64,000 nucleotides of DNA from Locusta migratoria. Taxonomy: Eukaryota > Arthropoda > Insecta > Orthoptera > Acrididae. The translations under genes were made by a program, and so were the position numbers. Location of the stretch: contig CM048750.1 of the NCBI GenBank assembly GCA_026315105.1, positions 111,507,297-111,571,296 on the forward strand, read 5' to 3'. Shown here in pieces: positions 53,689-64,000 of this stretch (positions are counted from its first letter, which is position 1; every line of letters starts with the position of its first letter). Under the pieces are notes generated by a model. It worked only from the letters and a program-made list of their open reading frames with translations. It was not told the origin of the DNA and did no database searches.

Positions 53689-55306
53689 CACAGTCTAATA
53701 TATACAGTCGCGACACTACCGCTGATTTTTGTTATAGTAGGCGACTGCAGCGCTCCTTGCGGACGTAAAGCCACGTTGCTCTATATCGTATACGAGACGT
53801 GTGTTTGTTGTGTGTTTTAGTGTACGAAATGGTTTTTACGAAGGGAAGCGTGTGTAGTGCAATAAATTGCAGCAGCAACAACTAGAATATGTCATATTTA
53901 TCATTCTTTAGGTTTTCTACAGAGCCTGAGAGGTATGTGATAAAGTTTCGGTAATGCTTATTTACAATTATCTTGTGAGCAACACACACATATTGAAGAT
54001 TATTTCTTTTTAGGATCAAGAAATGGCTTATAAATAGCAGGCGACAAGATCTTTTGGATAAAGTTGCCGCGTATTTACGTGATAATGTGAAGTTCTGCTC
54101 GCTGCACTTCGATGCAAACCAGTTCATGAATGATGAACGGAAGAAGCTGGTGTGGAATGCTGTGCCTACATTGTTCGATGTTCCAAACAAACCACCGGAA
54201 CTGGGAATGGAAGGGAATCTACCGCAAAGACGTGATAATATAAAGGCGGAAGAAATTAAACTGTGTCCTGAAACAAGTATTACGACTGCGGTTGCTGCTA
54301 CATCACAGCTAGAAACATTTTTGTCTGGGCATTCGAAAGTAATTCACTATAGAGGCAAATGTATAAGAAATTTATGGTAAAGAAGTATTCATTGTTACCG
54401 TTATTAATGTTTGAAAGGTTGAATGTTTTCTCTTTCATCTAAAGGAAACCACAGTCTAACACATGAACCTATTTACCTGAAACCACAGAGCCGTCTTATT
54501 TTACAGACGATTGTCCCCCGCCCCCTCCCACTCCGCCTTCATCTTCGAACCATATGATGACAGACTGTGATAATGACTGAGGATCATTAATATAACATAA
54601 CATTTAGACTGTCATGTAATCGACGTAATATTATCTTAAAATAACATATAATTGAAATAATCTCGTAGCAAAATTATATTAGATGAAAGTTTCATAGCCA
54701 GTGGGTGTTCTCATAACTAAACAGCAGGGAAAAACATTGTTTCCAACTTTTAACACCGGGAAGACCAATTACATGCTTCTCATGTGCGGAATACTATGTT
54801 TACCAGCAAAGTAAGGTGCAATGTCTGAAGAATTTCGTCATAAATATGTTGCAGTTAGCGTCAGTTTATTCACGAGTTTTTACTAAATTTACATTTGTTG
54901 ATATTTAGCTGTCCGTTAGAAGTTCTTTTATAGGCTTGTCTGCACAAAATACTATGTTTATCTATCACTACTAGCAAGGTAAGCTGCAAGCAATTTCTAA
55001 AGAATTATTTCGTAACATATTGCACAATTGCAGTTTGTGTCCGACCACAACGAGTTTTTGCTCGATTTGTTTCTTTTACACTCAGTCATGTGTCAAGATA
55101 CTTAAATAAAGCTTGGAATGCAAGAATATATACAATATTTAGAAAATCACACAAATGTAATTACAAGCAGGCATTATTAATGTGTCGTATACGGCGTTAA
55201 AGGACAGCCGGCTTTACGACCGCTTGGAGCGCTAGTGTCGCTCCAAGTGTACAGCAGTAACAGCTTTCTCAGCAGTGAGTGTCGCGACTGTATTTATTAG
55301 ACTGTG
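53689..55306 (+). mobile_element. P-like DNA transposon with THAP domain, 1,618 bp
   Basis: Inverted ends start CACAGTCTAATATATACAGT on the left, and the right end (complemented) reads CACAGTCTAATAAATACAGT. Both continue CGCGACACT. A second inverted block further in shares GCGCTCC-GCGG-CGTAAAGCC. The element is flanked by a perfect 7-bp duplication GTACTAT (53682-53688 and 55307-55313). A THAP zinc-finger frame lies inside, and THAP domains are the DNA-binding part of P-superfamily transposases. No catalytic domain is visible in 54380-55190, so the element is a deletion derivative. P elements normally make 8-bp duplications, so the superfamily assignment is tentative. Confidence 0.8.
53829..54380 (+). 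pseudogene. THAP-domain protein of the P-like element, one nonsense codon
   Basis: Two exons: 53829-53932 and 54014-54380. The donor is AG then GTATGT (53933) and the acceptor TTTTTAG (54007-54013). The start ATG is followed by the C2CH zinc site: CSAINC, a 48-position spacing, then CSLHF. The THAP core marks RFSTEP (near 53910), KKWLINSRR and the AVPTLF motif (near 54160-54175) are all present. A TAG at 53883-53885 lies just after CSSNN in the same frame, so this copy cannot make the protein without readthrough. After THAP a short low-conservation tail ends at 54380. Without a catalytic region it could act only as a DNA-binding remnant. Confidence 0.8.
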
Positions 55307-55313
55307 GTACTAT

Positions 55314-56691
55314 GTTGTTATTGTTAATCTGAGACCATGGCTCCAGAATGTTTAGTTTCTATTGCTATATTATGATTGCAAATTACTATTTATTAATTTA
55401 ATTATTTTCTGGTAGGTATTGTAAGTGGTAAAGTTAAATGACGTATAATGCTAAATGTTGAAAGTTTTAATGCAAGAAAAATTAGGTTCTTAACGTTTTT
55501 CCTGTGGCTCATTGTACGTAAAAATTGCTGTATACACTGAATCCCGAACCTAGTGGATTGAACTGTGTTACAATGCATTACACTACAGTGTCAAAATATC
55601 AGAATCATTTGAATAGTTCTGCAGACAGTAAAAACATAATAGCACTCATTAGGTATATATTGAAATAACAGTTTTTTTAACATCATTCTTGGGGGAAAAC
55701 AATAATCAGTAATATAAAACAACTATTTGGATTTAAATAAAAATAAAAAAATGAATAAAAGAAATAAAAATAAAATACCAAACATGACAAACAAACAAAC
55801 TTCCAGCAGGAATCCGTTGGCCAAGATCACAACTTTATTAGGAACTCCTTTATTTCAGGTTACTAGTTTCGATGAGTCCTAGTCATCACCTTCCGAGAAC
55901 ACACAGTGCCCATCTTCGTGATCAATGCTTATAAAATGTTGTAACCTGCTTGTCCTTAAAAGTATTTCTATACAAACAGTGCACAATGTTCTAAAAATAT
56001 TTTTGTCTATTGATCTGTGCTGTGTTTGCTGCGTGGAATGTGGTAGGAAGGTGTACACTGTGTATTATACACATTCTTGATTCCATGTTTTTGTGTGACT
56101 GGTTTTGGTTTCTTATGAGATCATCTTCAGACAACTTCCTTCTTGGTGACAGCAAGAGATAGTGGCATGTAGCAGGTCCCTCTGGACTATTCTTCACCCT
56201 TGTCTTGAGCGATCAGCTTCATGCCATTATCTCCTGCTCTCACCAAGGAGTAAAATCATCTGAATATGATCTCATGAGAGATTGAAATGAGTGGCCTGCA
56301 AAAGAAATAACATTACACAATCAAGACTATTTACTGAAATAATTTTATATAAAGAAATAGGTGAATGGGAGCTGATGAAATAGGAACAATACCACAATAA
56401 AGTATAATTAATTACGCGCTTTGAGAGTAACTGAATGATTCACTGCCAGAAAGCAAGACGTGTAAAAGAGGTTAAAGAGTATTAGAAGTAAAGAATAAAG
56501 AAGTTCATTGGAAATGAAAATAACACCATTGATAATGAGAGAGGAATAGGGTAAAACAATGAAAGGACCATTGAAAAGGCAGAGGAAAATATATTGACCA
56601 TCCCAAACTAAATGACCAGAAAATTGTGTGAGAAACATCCATTCACCATAAAGACTAACAATTACGTGACAAGTACAAAAAGTGTTCCATG

Positions 56692-56694
<3 letters not shown>
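55314..56694. other. spacer with two dispersed modules
   Basis: About 1.4 kb of AT-rich DNA. Modules with GTTACTAGTTTCGATGAGTC (55858) and GACTGGTTTTGGTTTCTTAT plus GATCATCTTCAGAC (56098-56135) echo the sequence at 17035. No gene. Confidence 0.45.

Positions 56695-56755
<61 letters not shown>
56695..56755. repeat. CT microsatellite, about 30 units
   Basis: Uninterrupted CT/GA dinucleotide run. The minus-strand frame through it (56408-56764) is only an artefact of the repeat. Confidence 0.95.
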
Positions 56756-56759
<4 letters not shown>

Positions 56760-56874
56760 ATCAATCTCTGATGAAGAAGGCATGTCCATTACAAGAATAG
56801 TAAGAAGACTACTTTTTACACTATTTAGCTTTACCCAAGAATTTCATGTGCTATATTGAAACACTATCAATAAT

Positions 56875-57015
56875 AGAGGATAGGTAACAACTCACCGTAA
56901 AGAGGCTCGCTGAGCTGTTGACAGACACGAAAATAGATAATCACATTCACACAAGGCCATGGCCTTCATCATAAAAAGGAACACATACATTCACACAATC
57001 GCTCAGACAACTATA
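56875..57015. repeat. foldback family 2 terminal fragment
   Basis: GGATAGGTAACAACTCACCG, GCTGAGCTGTTGACAGACAC, and AGGCCATGGCCTTCATCATA with the flanking AATCACATTCACAC. One arm only. Confidence 0.6.
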
Positions 57016-57359
57016 CACATACAACTGTCATGTCCGGCCACTCCAGCAACACAGATTTATGCTAACTTTTACTATAGCCAATTGCATGTAATTATTTACT
57101 TTTCCATTATAATTAATTTCATGTACTTGATTAACAATAAGTAATTTTCAGTGGCATTGTTTGGATAATATAAACAGGATGCTCTTGCGGCAGGTATCAG
57201 AGTATTGTTTCATCTGTGGTCTGACGCAGAATTCAAGCTAGTTAATAATTGTTTATTGTTCCGGCCGCAATCTAAGCCACAAGTCACATTAGTTTTGAAC
57301 TTTAAATTTGAACCATTACACAAAAGTGGAAAGTGTATCTACAGTGATTAATTAATATT

Positions 57360-58598
57360 GTGCCACATTACGTATTACGTATTACAATATCGTTGACATC
57401 CGTTTCATGTAGAATTTTGGAGCATATTCTCAGTTCGAATATAGTAAATTTCCTTGAAACGGAAAAGCTTCTTTCCATGAATCAGCACGGGTTTAGGAAA
57501 CATCGTTCATGTGAAACTCAGCTTGCCCTTTTCTCACATGACATCTTGCGAGCCATGGACGAAGGGCAACAGGCGGATTGTGTTTTTCTCGACTTCAAAA
57601 AGGCGTTCGACGCGGTGCCACACTGCAGACTGCTAACGAAGATACGAGCTTATGGAATAGGTTCACAGATTTGTGACTGGCTGGAAGACTTCCTAAGTAA
57701 TAGAACGCAGTACATTGTTCTCAACGGCGAGTGTTCATCAGAGACGAGTGTATCGTCAGGCATGCCCCAGGGGAGTGTGACAGGACCGCTATTATTTTCT
57801 ATCTATATAAATGATCTGATGGACAGAGTAAGTTGTAATTTGCAGCTGTTTGCTGATGATGCTGTGGTGTATGGGAGGGTGTCATCTGTAACTGACTGTA
57901 ATAGCATACAGGTTGACTTAGACAAAATTTCTAGTTGATGCGAAGAATGGCAGCTAGCTCTCAATGTAGAAAAATGTAAGGTAATGCGCATGAGTAGAAA
58001 AAACAATCCTATAATGTTCGAATACAGCATTAGTAGTGAGCTTCTTGATGCTGTCGCGTCGTTCAAATATCTAGGTGTAACATTGCAGAGCGATATGAAA
58101 TGGAACGAGCATGTAAGGACAGTTGTGAGTAAGGCAGACCGCCGACTTCGGTTTATTGGGAGAATTTTGGGAAGATGTACTTCACCTATAAAGGAGACCG
58201 TGTATAAAACGCTTGTACGACCACTTCTTGAGTATTGCTCAAGTATTTGGGACCCGCAGCAGATCGGTTTGAAGGAACACATAGAGGCGGTTCAGAGGCG
58301 AGCAGCTAGATTTGTTACCGGTAGGTTCGACCAATGTGCGAGTGTCACGGAAATGCTCCGGCAACTCAATTGGGGATCGCTTGAAGAAAGACGACGTTCT
58401 TTTCGTGAATTTCTGTTAAGTAAATTTAGAGGGCCGAAATTTGAAGCTGAGTGTAGTACGATCTTGCTGCCGCCTACATACATTTCGCGTAAAGATCACA
58501 AATACAAGATAAGAGGAATTAGGGCTCGTACGGAGGCATATAGGCATTCTTTCTTTCCTTGTTCAATTTGGGAGTGGAATAGGAAAGGAAATGCCTAG
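57360..58598 (+). pseudogene. CR1 reverse transcriptase fragment with one stop
   Basis: Two in-phase open parts, 57360-57935 and 57939-58598, separated by a single TGA, together about 412 codons. They cover most of the RT and all of the C-terminal extension; the endonuclease and fingers start are missing. The listed left edge precedes the true homology start (about 57390). Confidence 0.85.
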
Positions 58599-58680
58599 TA
58601 GTGGTACAGTGTACCCTCCGCCACGCACCTTACGGTGAATTGCGGAGTATGTATGTAGATGTACGATGTACACCTTGAAT
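57370..58680 (+). mobile_element. CR1-clade LINE, 5'-truncated, RT nearly intact
   Basis: Reverse transcriptase with motif A CVFLDFKKAFDAVPH (57580), motif B SSGMPQGSVTGPLLF (57755), motif C LFADDAVVY (57848), and the thumb block FKYLGVTLQSDMKWNEHV (58064), ending with an IRARTEAYRHSFFPCSIWEW tail and a TAG at 58596-58598. A 3' UTR with TACCCTCCGCCACGCACC leads to the tail GTATGTAGATGT near 58660, which is typical of insect CR1. The only break in the frame is a TGA at 57936-57938, where relatives have Trp. The sequence otherwise looks young. Truncated just before the fingers. Confidence 0.9.
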
Positions 58681-58714
58681 TTTTGTATTCCACACACGGA
58701 CAGTGCTAACTAGT

Positions 58715-58811
58715 GTTCGACGCGGTGCCACACTGCAGACTGCTAACGAAGATACGAGCTTATGGAATAGGTTCACAGATTTGTGACTGGCTGGAAGACT
58801 TCCTAAGTAAT
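58715..58811 (+). repeat. 97-bp exact copy of an internal RT segment
   Basis: Identical over 97 bases to 57605-57701 of the CR1 copy just upstream, from GTTCGACGCGGTGCCACACT to CTTCCTAAGTAAT. It sits 1,110 bp downstream in direct orientation, outside the CR1 3' end. Confidence 0.95.
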
Positions 58812-59439
58812 GGTTGTAATTAATGAGAATTGTAAGCTGACCGTAAATGGAGACAATTGGACAATAATAAATCATTAAAAGTGTCAACAAACTGCAATTC
58901 TGTGTGTTGCCTTTGTCATTTTTAGTGAATTAGTTTTCACTCCATGTAATTCCAGCTACCTACTACTGAGAGCTGATCATAAAGAACTTCGAGAATCAAC
59001 AATCTATGACCAGGTACGTCAGAAAACGTGCTCTGTAATGTTGCCACTTCTCCATTAGATAAGAGACAGGGAGGGTAATGTGTTTGCTTTGCTGATTCTT
59101 GAGCTGGCTTGCACTGACACGCACCCCATTTCGAAAACATAATGGCTGTCATAGTGTTGACTGGGAAGAAAAATGATTGTTGTACATAAAAGTGAAACTT
59201 ACACAGTCTTGTTTTAACAAAAATCAAAAGCAGGCTGCTGATTGATGTGACATCTTGTCACAATGTCAATTTTTCATGGAGAAGATTTTTATGGTATTAA
59301 TTTTGCTGTAATGATCAGGGAGTTTAGGATGGGATGATACCAGGAACACTGGATGGTACCAGATAAATTTTATGATGATAGGACAAAGATTTTGGAACCA
59401 TGTTTTAAACTATAAGAAATAGCCTGGAGCAGACGTAGA
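58812..59439. other. spacer, nothing recognised
   Basis: About 630 bp without supported coding or repeat structure. Confidence 0.45.
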
Positions 59440-60350
59440 CTCTGACCATGTCTGATTCATTATGAACTGTAGATAAAATTGAAGAAACACAAAAAGGTAG
59501 GAAAGCAAGGAGATGTGTCCTGGATAATTTAAAAGAACCTGAGATTCAAGATTTTTGGAGGGAGCATTAGACAGCATTTGAAATGGAGGAGAGTAACACA
59601 ATGAAACAAAAATGGGTAGCTTGAGGGATAAAATTATGATGGCTGAAGAGGACCAAACAGGTAGAAGGACAAGGGCTTTATAGAAACCTTTGGTATCACA
59701 GAAGATACTCAAGGGAAAATATAAAAATGCAGCAAATTAAACAGAGAAAATGGAGTACAGATGACTAAAAAAAATTGGTTGACAGCAAGTGAAAAACGGC
59801 TAAGCAGGAGTGGTTAGAGGGCAAATGTAAACCTGTAGAAGGGTGTATAGCTAAGGGAAAGATAAGACATCACCTATAGAAATTAGAGACACAGGTGGAG
59901 AAAAGCAACTGTATGAATATCAAAGAGCTCAGATGAAAAATCAGGATGAAGCCAAGATGGGGAAAACTGAAGGGGCGGCAGGAATATACAGAGAGACAAT
60001 AGAAGGGGAAATCATTTGAAGGCAGTATTGTAGAGAGGGAGGAGGAAATAGATGAAGATGAGATAAGAAATATGATACTGCAAGAAAAGACAAAATTTGA
60101 AACAAGTCCCGGAAAGAGACATTCGCTCAGTGTTACTGATGTTGTCGGAGGAGCCGGCCTTAACAAAACTACTCCACCTAGTGTCAGTGTAAAGGATGTA
60201 TGAGACAGGCAAAATACTCTCAAGACTTCAAGAAGTATGTAATAACTCTAGTTTCAAACAAAGCTAGTGCAGACAAGTGTGAATATTACAGGCCTATTGG
60301 TTTCATAAGTCATGGTTGTAACATACTAACTTGAATTATTTACATAATGT
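59440..60350 (+). mobile_element. RTE-like LINE remnant
   Basis: Plus-strand pieces with many stops. A lysine/arginine-rich region lies between endonuclease and RT (59740-59960). Then comes an IDEDEIRN-type patch (60050), a PGKRHSLSV region where relatives have PG-DEIPAEL (60110), and a CEYYRPIGFISHGCNIL stretch (60280-60330). Related to 49246-50000 but a different copy. Confidence 0.65.
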
Positions 60351-60860
60351 CACTTTGTCATCCATAAAAATTCTGTCATCGTACAGGAACATGAAGTCCA
60401 TGAATGACTGCAGATGGTCTCCAAGTAGCTGAAAATAAACATCTCCAGCCATTGTTCAATTCAGTTGCAGCAGGGGAACTTGTCTCCTTATAAGTTCTCA
60501 TCACCTGTTACTTGAAGGTCACATAAATAAGACAAAACCCAAAGCACAGATTGACCTGAGACTAAAGCACCTCATTCTTTTGATCACTGTGGAATAACTA
60601 GAAAAATTTGAACATTGTCAAGGCAATGAATTTAGATGTAATGAAGTTGATGAAAAAATTAAATCTTGTATATGAAAGTGAGATGCGCTAGCCACCATAC
60701 AGCACTTAAAGCGACAAGCTGTCTTGGGCTCATTCTTTATTTTGCTATGCATTATTTTCAAAGGCAAATAAAAAATGTTTGTTTAAAAAAACAATGAATT
60801 TATCAAAAATAATAGGTCATAGTACCTAGTCAGCAGTTGTTTGCTCACAACAGATAATAT
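60351..60860. other. spacer with a possible old repeat
   Basis: About 500 bp. TGAATGACTGCAGATGGTCT (60400) and CATCTCCAGCCATTGTTCAA have a repeat-like style, but no family was assigned. Confidence 0.3.
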
Positions 60861-61042
60861 GTTTGTAAAGCTTATGGGACTTAACCGCGGGGTCATCAGT
60901 CCCTAAACTTACAAACTACTTATGAACTAACTTATGCTAAAGACAGCACAAACATCCATGCCCGAGGGAGGATTCGAACCCCTGCCGGGGAACGGCCTCG
61001 CACATCACAGCATAGCGCCTCAATGCGCTCGTCCGCTCCGCT
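60861..61042 (-). mobile_element. tRNA-derived SINE, family A (minus)
   Basis: The complement of the 3' hairpin (GGGGTCATCAGTCCC near 60889-60903) comes first, then the body, the box B complement (GGATTCGAACCC near 60969-60980) and a diverged tRNA head ending near 61042. Clear target duplications were not seen. Confidence 0.85.
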
Positions 61043-63664
61043 GCGGCAACAGGTGACTGGATACTATGTGGTGGTATGCCATTACCTTCCTCTGACCTTC
61101 GCACTGACTTGCCCATCCATTTATTGGGGTTTTACAATTTAATGTGGATTCTGGACTGATGTACAATGTGGCATTTATGTTTTAGTAAATGCATTGTGTC
61201 TTAATATGGAAGACTTTTATGTTCCCTCGAAAATTATGTTCAATCTAAATGTGGAAGGCTGCTCTAATATATTGTGTGGACAAGATAAATGGAATCTTTG
61301 AATGCAAATTAAGAATTCTGAGGTGAAAGCTAATTCATTTTGTCCATAAATATTTTGTGTAAGAGATCGCCCCTGTGCTACTACCTAATGTCTTATGTTA
61401 TGACATATCGAATATGCTCAAGTACTTGATACACACTTTGTGTGGGAACGGTATGCAAAAAGCTTCTGCAAGCTACTTGCAGTTATTAGGTTTCATGTAT
61501 ACCTTCTGCACATTAAAAGTGCACGTTTTTGGAATTTTGTTGTCTATGTTACATGCATATCTAACATTTTACTGAATGTCACAATTAATTTCATATAACC
61601 ATCCCTCATATTATGTAATGTTAATAAATTCCAATAATGAAGGAAAGAAGTTAATGTGGAACTTAAGATACCAAATATGTAACTGAGCTTCCCTGTAACT
61701 GATAGTTGCCCTGAAATAGAAGTGTATATTCTTGATTTTAAAGACAGAATAAAGAAGACATGTATAACTCCAGATCATTTGCAGACATTTAAAAAAAATT
61801 CAAGTCAGTCCATGTTCTTGACATTCAGTATTTGCAATGGGTTATTGTAAGTTCCATATTGTCGTATTCTCAGTATCCATCCAGTCTCTAACCCAAATAT
61901 TGTTGTCCTCACTGTTTCTGAAAGCACAAGTAAATGGTATCTGCAAAGTATTGATGCAAGTTACTTGTCAAAGAACTTGCAGCTGGTATCTTGCTTACTT
62001 ATTGCATATGCTGTGCAAACATAGTGCTAAGGGTATCTCAGTGACTTCTGCAAGTGACTTGATAGTGTAAATCTAGCTTAAGCTTCACCTGTCACTAAAA
62101 GCTTAAGTAGCAGAGAGTGGCATACACTTTCAAGCAGTTACTTTCAATGAGAATGTTGATATTCTGAGATAGACCCCAGTAGTTGATAGTGTCCAGAAAT
62201 GGCTCCGTTTTGTATATACGGTCATAAAACTTCAAAAATTGGATAGATTTATATTTTCAGTTTGTCAACAGTTATTTTTGTAACTTTTTCATATGAAAAC
62301 AATATCATTTTTTTAACTGTGAAACAATAACAACTGTTTGAACTAAACTTAGAGAGAAATTGGGGTTGAATTCAGGAATTATACTGGAGTTTTGAAGTTG
62401 AAATAGGCTTATTGTTTCCGATAATTTATCAAACATTTGCTTATCTTTGGTGCTGATGTATTAGGTGACACATCACTCAAATTCTGTTTTTCCACTTGAA
62501 ACTGTTGTACCAGTTTGAATCCAACAGCAATAAGGCTGGTGAAGATATTGCCCATGGCCTCAATGAATATGTAACAAACACACCTGCATTGTTTTTAGCC
62601 TTTGTAATAGAACTAGACACTGATTTATAATCACTTTATATTTATCTCGTGTTGAGCCTCTGTTTCTCACTTGGATCATACATTACAATGTGTACTTTTG
62701 TACTCGTCGCTCATATTCTACCCAGTATGGATTAACACTTTCTGGTAAACTGTTACCAATAGTTATTGTTTGACTCAAAGACAAATTTACTCCTTGAGTC
62801 CAACAATATATAAACTAATTAATGGAACAAATTCAGATTGGGTGAGTAAGGGTTACAATGTTCAGTAAAAAATACCAATGCAGATGTATAGTTAATTTAT
62901 TTAAAAAGCATGACTAGGCTTGTAACATTAGTTACATCATCAGATGAATTCATGCCTGATGCACATCATTCACTGGGACTTCCAACTATGTTGTGAGCTT
63001 AGCAAATCACCAACGCTACTCTCCCACCCCTCCTTACTTCTTTCTGTCTTTTGGTTTTATTACGTCTTGGGTACAGTCTTGCTTCCAAGTACTTGCCTTC
63101 TGCAGCTCTCAACTCTGAGGATTATTCCTGGTCAGGATGAAGAGTCTGATGAACTTACAGTTTAGTCCATTTAATCCCATCCATATCTCCACCCATATCC
63201 TTGTCTGACTGGAACTATTACCCTTCCAGACCTTCTTTAATTGAACTGAAGATGTAAAAATACATGGAGAGAGAACAGGTGCTCAAACATCTCCCACATT
63301 TACAATATTGGGACATGCATTATCATTAAGCAGCAGCACCCCTTAGTGCACCATTCCACAACAGTGATTTATGACTCAAATACTGTCACATACACATTCT
63401 TCATTCTCAAATGGATGTATGGTAGCCAAGGAAAGTATAACAACACATTTAGTCTGTTTAGATACATTTGTTAGTAGTCACAACTCATGTTCATATTCAC
63501 TGCATGCGGGGCAGGGAGAGTTGAATTCCACAACTAATCCCTAGCCTACAAATTGGTGCTAATATACACACTGCAGCAACACCCGCATACTATTTCTCCA
63601 ACTGTTATACTGTATTATTTGAAAACTAATCCTACACTGAACATTAATTTTTGCCTATTTTCAG
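61043..63664. other. right part of LTV1 intron 6
   Basis: About 2.6 kb of AT-rich DNA with only short frames (61375-61575, 61837-62070, 62944-63165), none with a motif. It ends at the LTV1 acceptor TTTTCAG (63658-63664). Confidence 0.5.
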
Positions 63665-63970
63665 ATGTTTGCTGACTATGATGATAGTGAAATTGGTGCT
63701 CTGGATTGTGAGGAAATTGAGGGCTACTTACCTCCAGATTCAGACGTTCTGTTGAAATGCGCTGAGGAGTTTGAGAAAGAAAAAACTTCACAGTTAAATT
63801 ATGTAGATAAGACTTTGAAAATACTGGAAAAGATGTCATCTGACTCTGAAGATAGTGATGACATGATGAAAATTGAAGTCAAGGACAAAGAAGAAAAATG
63901 GGACTGTGAATCAATTCTATCAACTTACTCCAATATTTACAACCACCCCAAATTGATACCTGATGTAACA
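63665..63970 (+). CDS. LTV1: LTV1 exon 7 (residues 261-362)
   Basis: 102 codons, phase 0 in and out. Begins MFADYDDSEIGALDCEEIEG (human counterpart FYEQYDDDEIGALDNAELEG), then a variable middle (SQLNYVDKTLKILEKMSSDS), then KEEKWDCESILSTYSNIYNH PKLI, where the WDCESI-STYSN-YNHP block is the C-terminal family signature. The donor is AACA then GTAAGT (63971). The human protein has about 475 residues, so roughly 110 more residues (the basic C-terminal tail) should lie to the right of the window. The ATG at 63665 is internal, not a start. Confidence 0.95.
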
Positions 63971-64000
63971 GTAAGTTAAAGCAGAACAGTAAGATTTACA

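Noticed and set aside
56408..56764. 118-codon minus frame starting with repeated RE residues
   Set aside because: The start is a CT microsatellite read as protein; the remainder lacks motifs.
63665..63667. ATG of the last exon as a gene start
   Set aside because: The preceding AG acceptor and LTV1 homology across the junction show it is an internal exon.

Overview
This is a repeat-saturated insect nuclear window. The long introns, the tRNA-derived SINEs, and the mix of LINE, Penelope-like and DNA-transposon families fit a grasshopper or locust (Orthoptera, possibly Schistocerca). That assignment is inferred from repeat style and was not searched.

One host gene organises the window: LTV1, the 40S ribosomal-subunit assembly factor, on the + strand. 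Six coding exons are certain: 26437-26577, 30544-30744, 30823-30910, 31103-31235, 51328-51541 and 63665-63970. Phases match at every junction. A probable start-codon exon ends at 25087. The gene runs off the right edge, and roughly the last quarter of the protein is missing. Its fifth and sixth introns are about 20.1 kb and 12.1 kb and consist largely of transposable elements. A minus-strand open frame (24760-24885) sits head-to-head with LTV1 and may be the first exon of a divergent neighbour. A second minus-strand exon (1929-2091) looks like part of a WD40-repeat protein, possibly CFAP44-like.

Left third (1-24.6 kb): RTE-like and Jockey/CR1-like LINE remains. One antisense CR1-like LINE spans about 6.0-15 kb and is broken by two SINEs, an RTE tail and a 5,005-bp hAT transposon with a perfect 8-bp target duplication. 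The hAT carries a Harbinger element, a piggyBac transposase remnant and another SINE. Further right are a near-palindromic TA-flanked MITE (17270-17994), a GC-rich non-autonomous hAT (18091-19024), and an antisense LINE with a SINE inside it (22.1-24.6 kb).

Middle (24.6-51.3 kb): LTV1 exons, Penelope-like fragments with GIY-YIG endonuclease, and a three-level nest. In the nest a Tc1-like transposon is split by a SINE, which is split by a complete 5,777-bp I-group LINE (33569-39345) with a perfect 14-bp target duplication, an intact ORF1 and a damaged ORF2. Penelope-like hairpins, another CR1-like copy, a second I-group copy (43100-46590) and a pogo/Tigger-like element (47091-48504) follow.

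Right part (51.5-64 kb): more Penelope-like material with a readable GIY-YIG frame, a 1,618-bp TIR element encoding a THAP DNA-binding domain (P-like, 53689-55306), a nearly intact CR1 reverse transcriptase with one stop codon, RTE remains, one SINE, and the last LTV1 exon.

No CRISPR array, rRNA, convincing functional tRNA or bacterial-type operon is present. The most interesting material is transposon biology: the THAP element, the inverted terminal structures of the Penelope-like elements, a 3' hairpin shared by SINE and LINE, and the datable nesting order.
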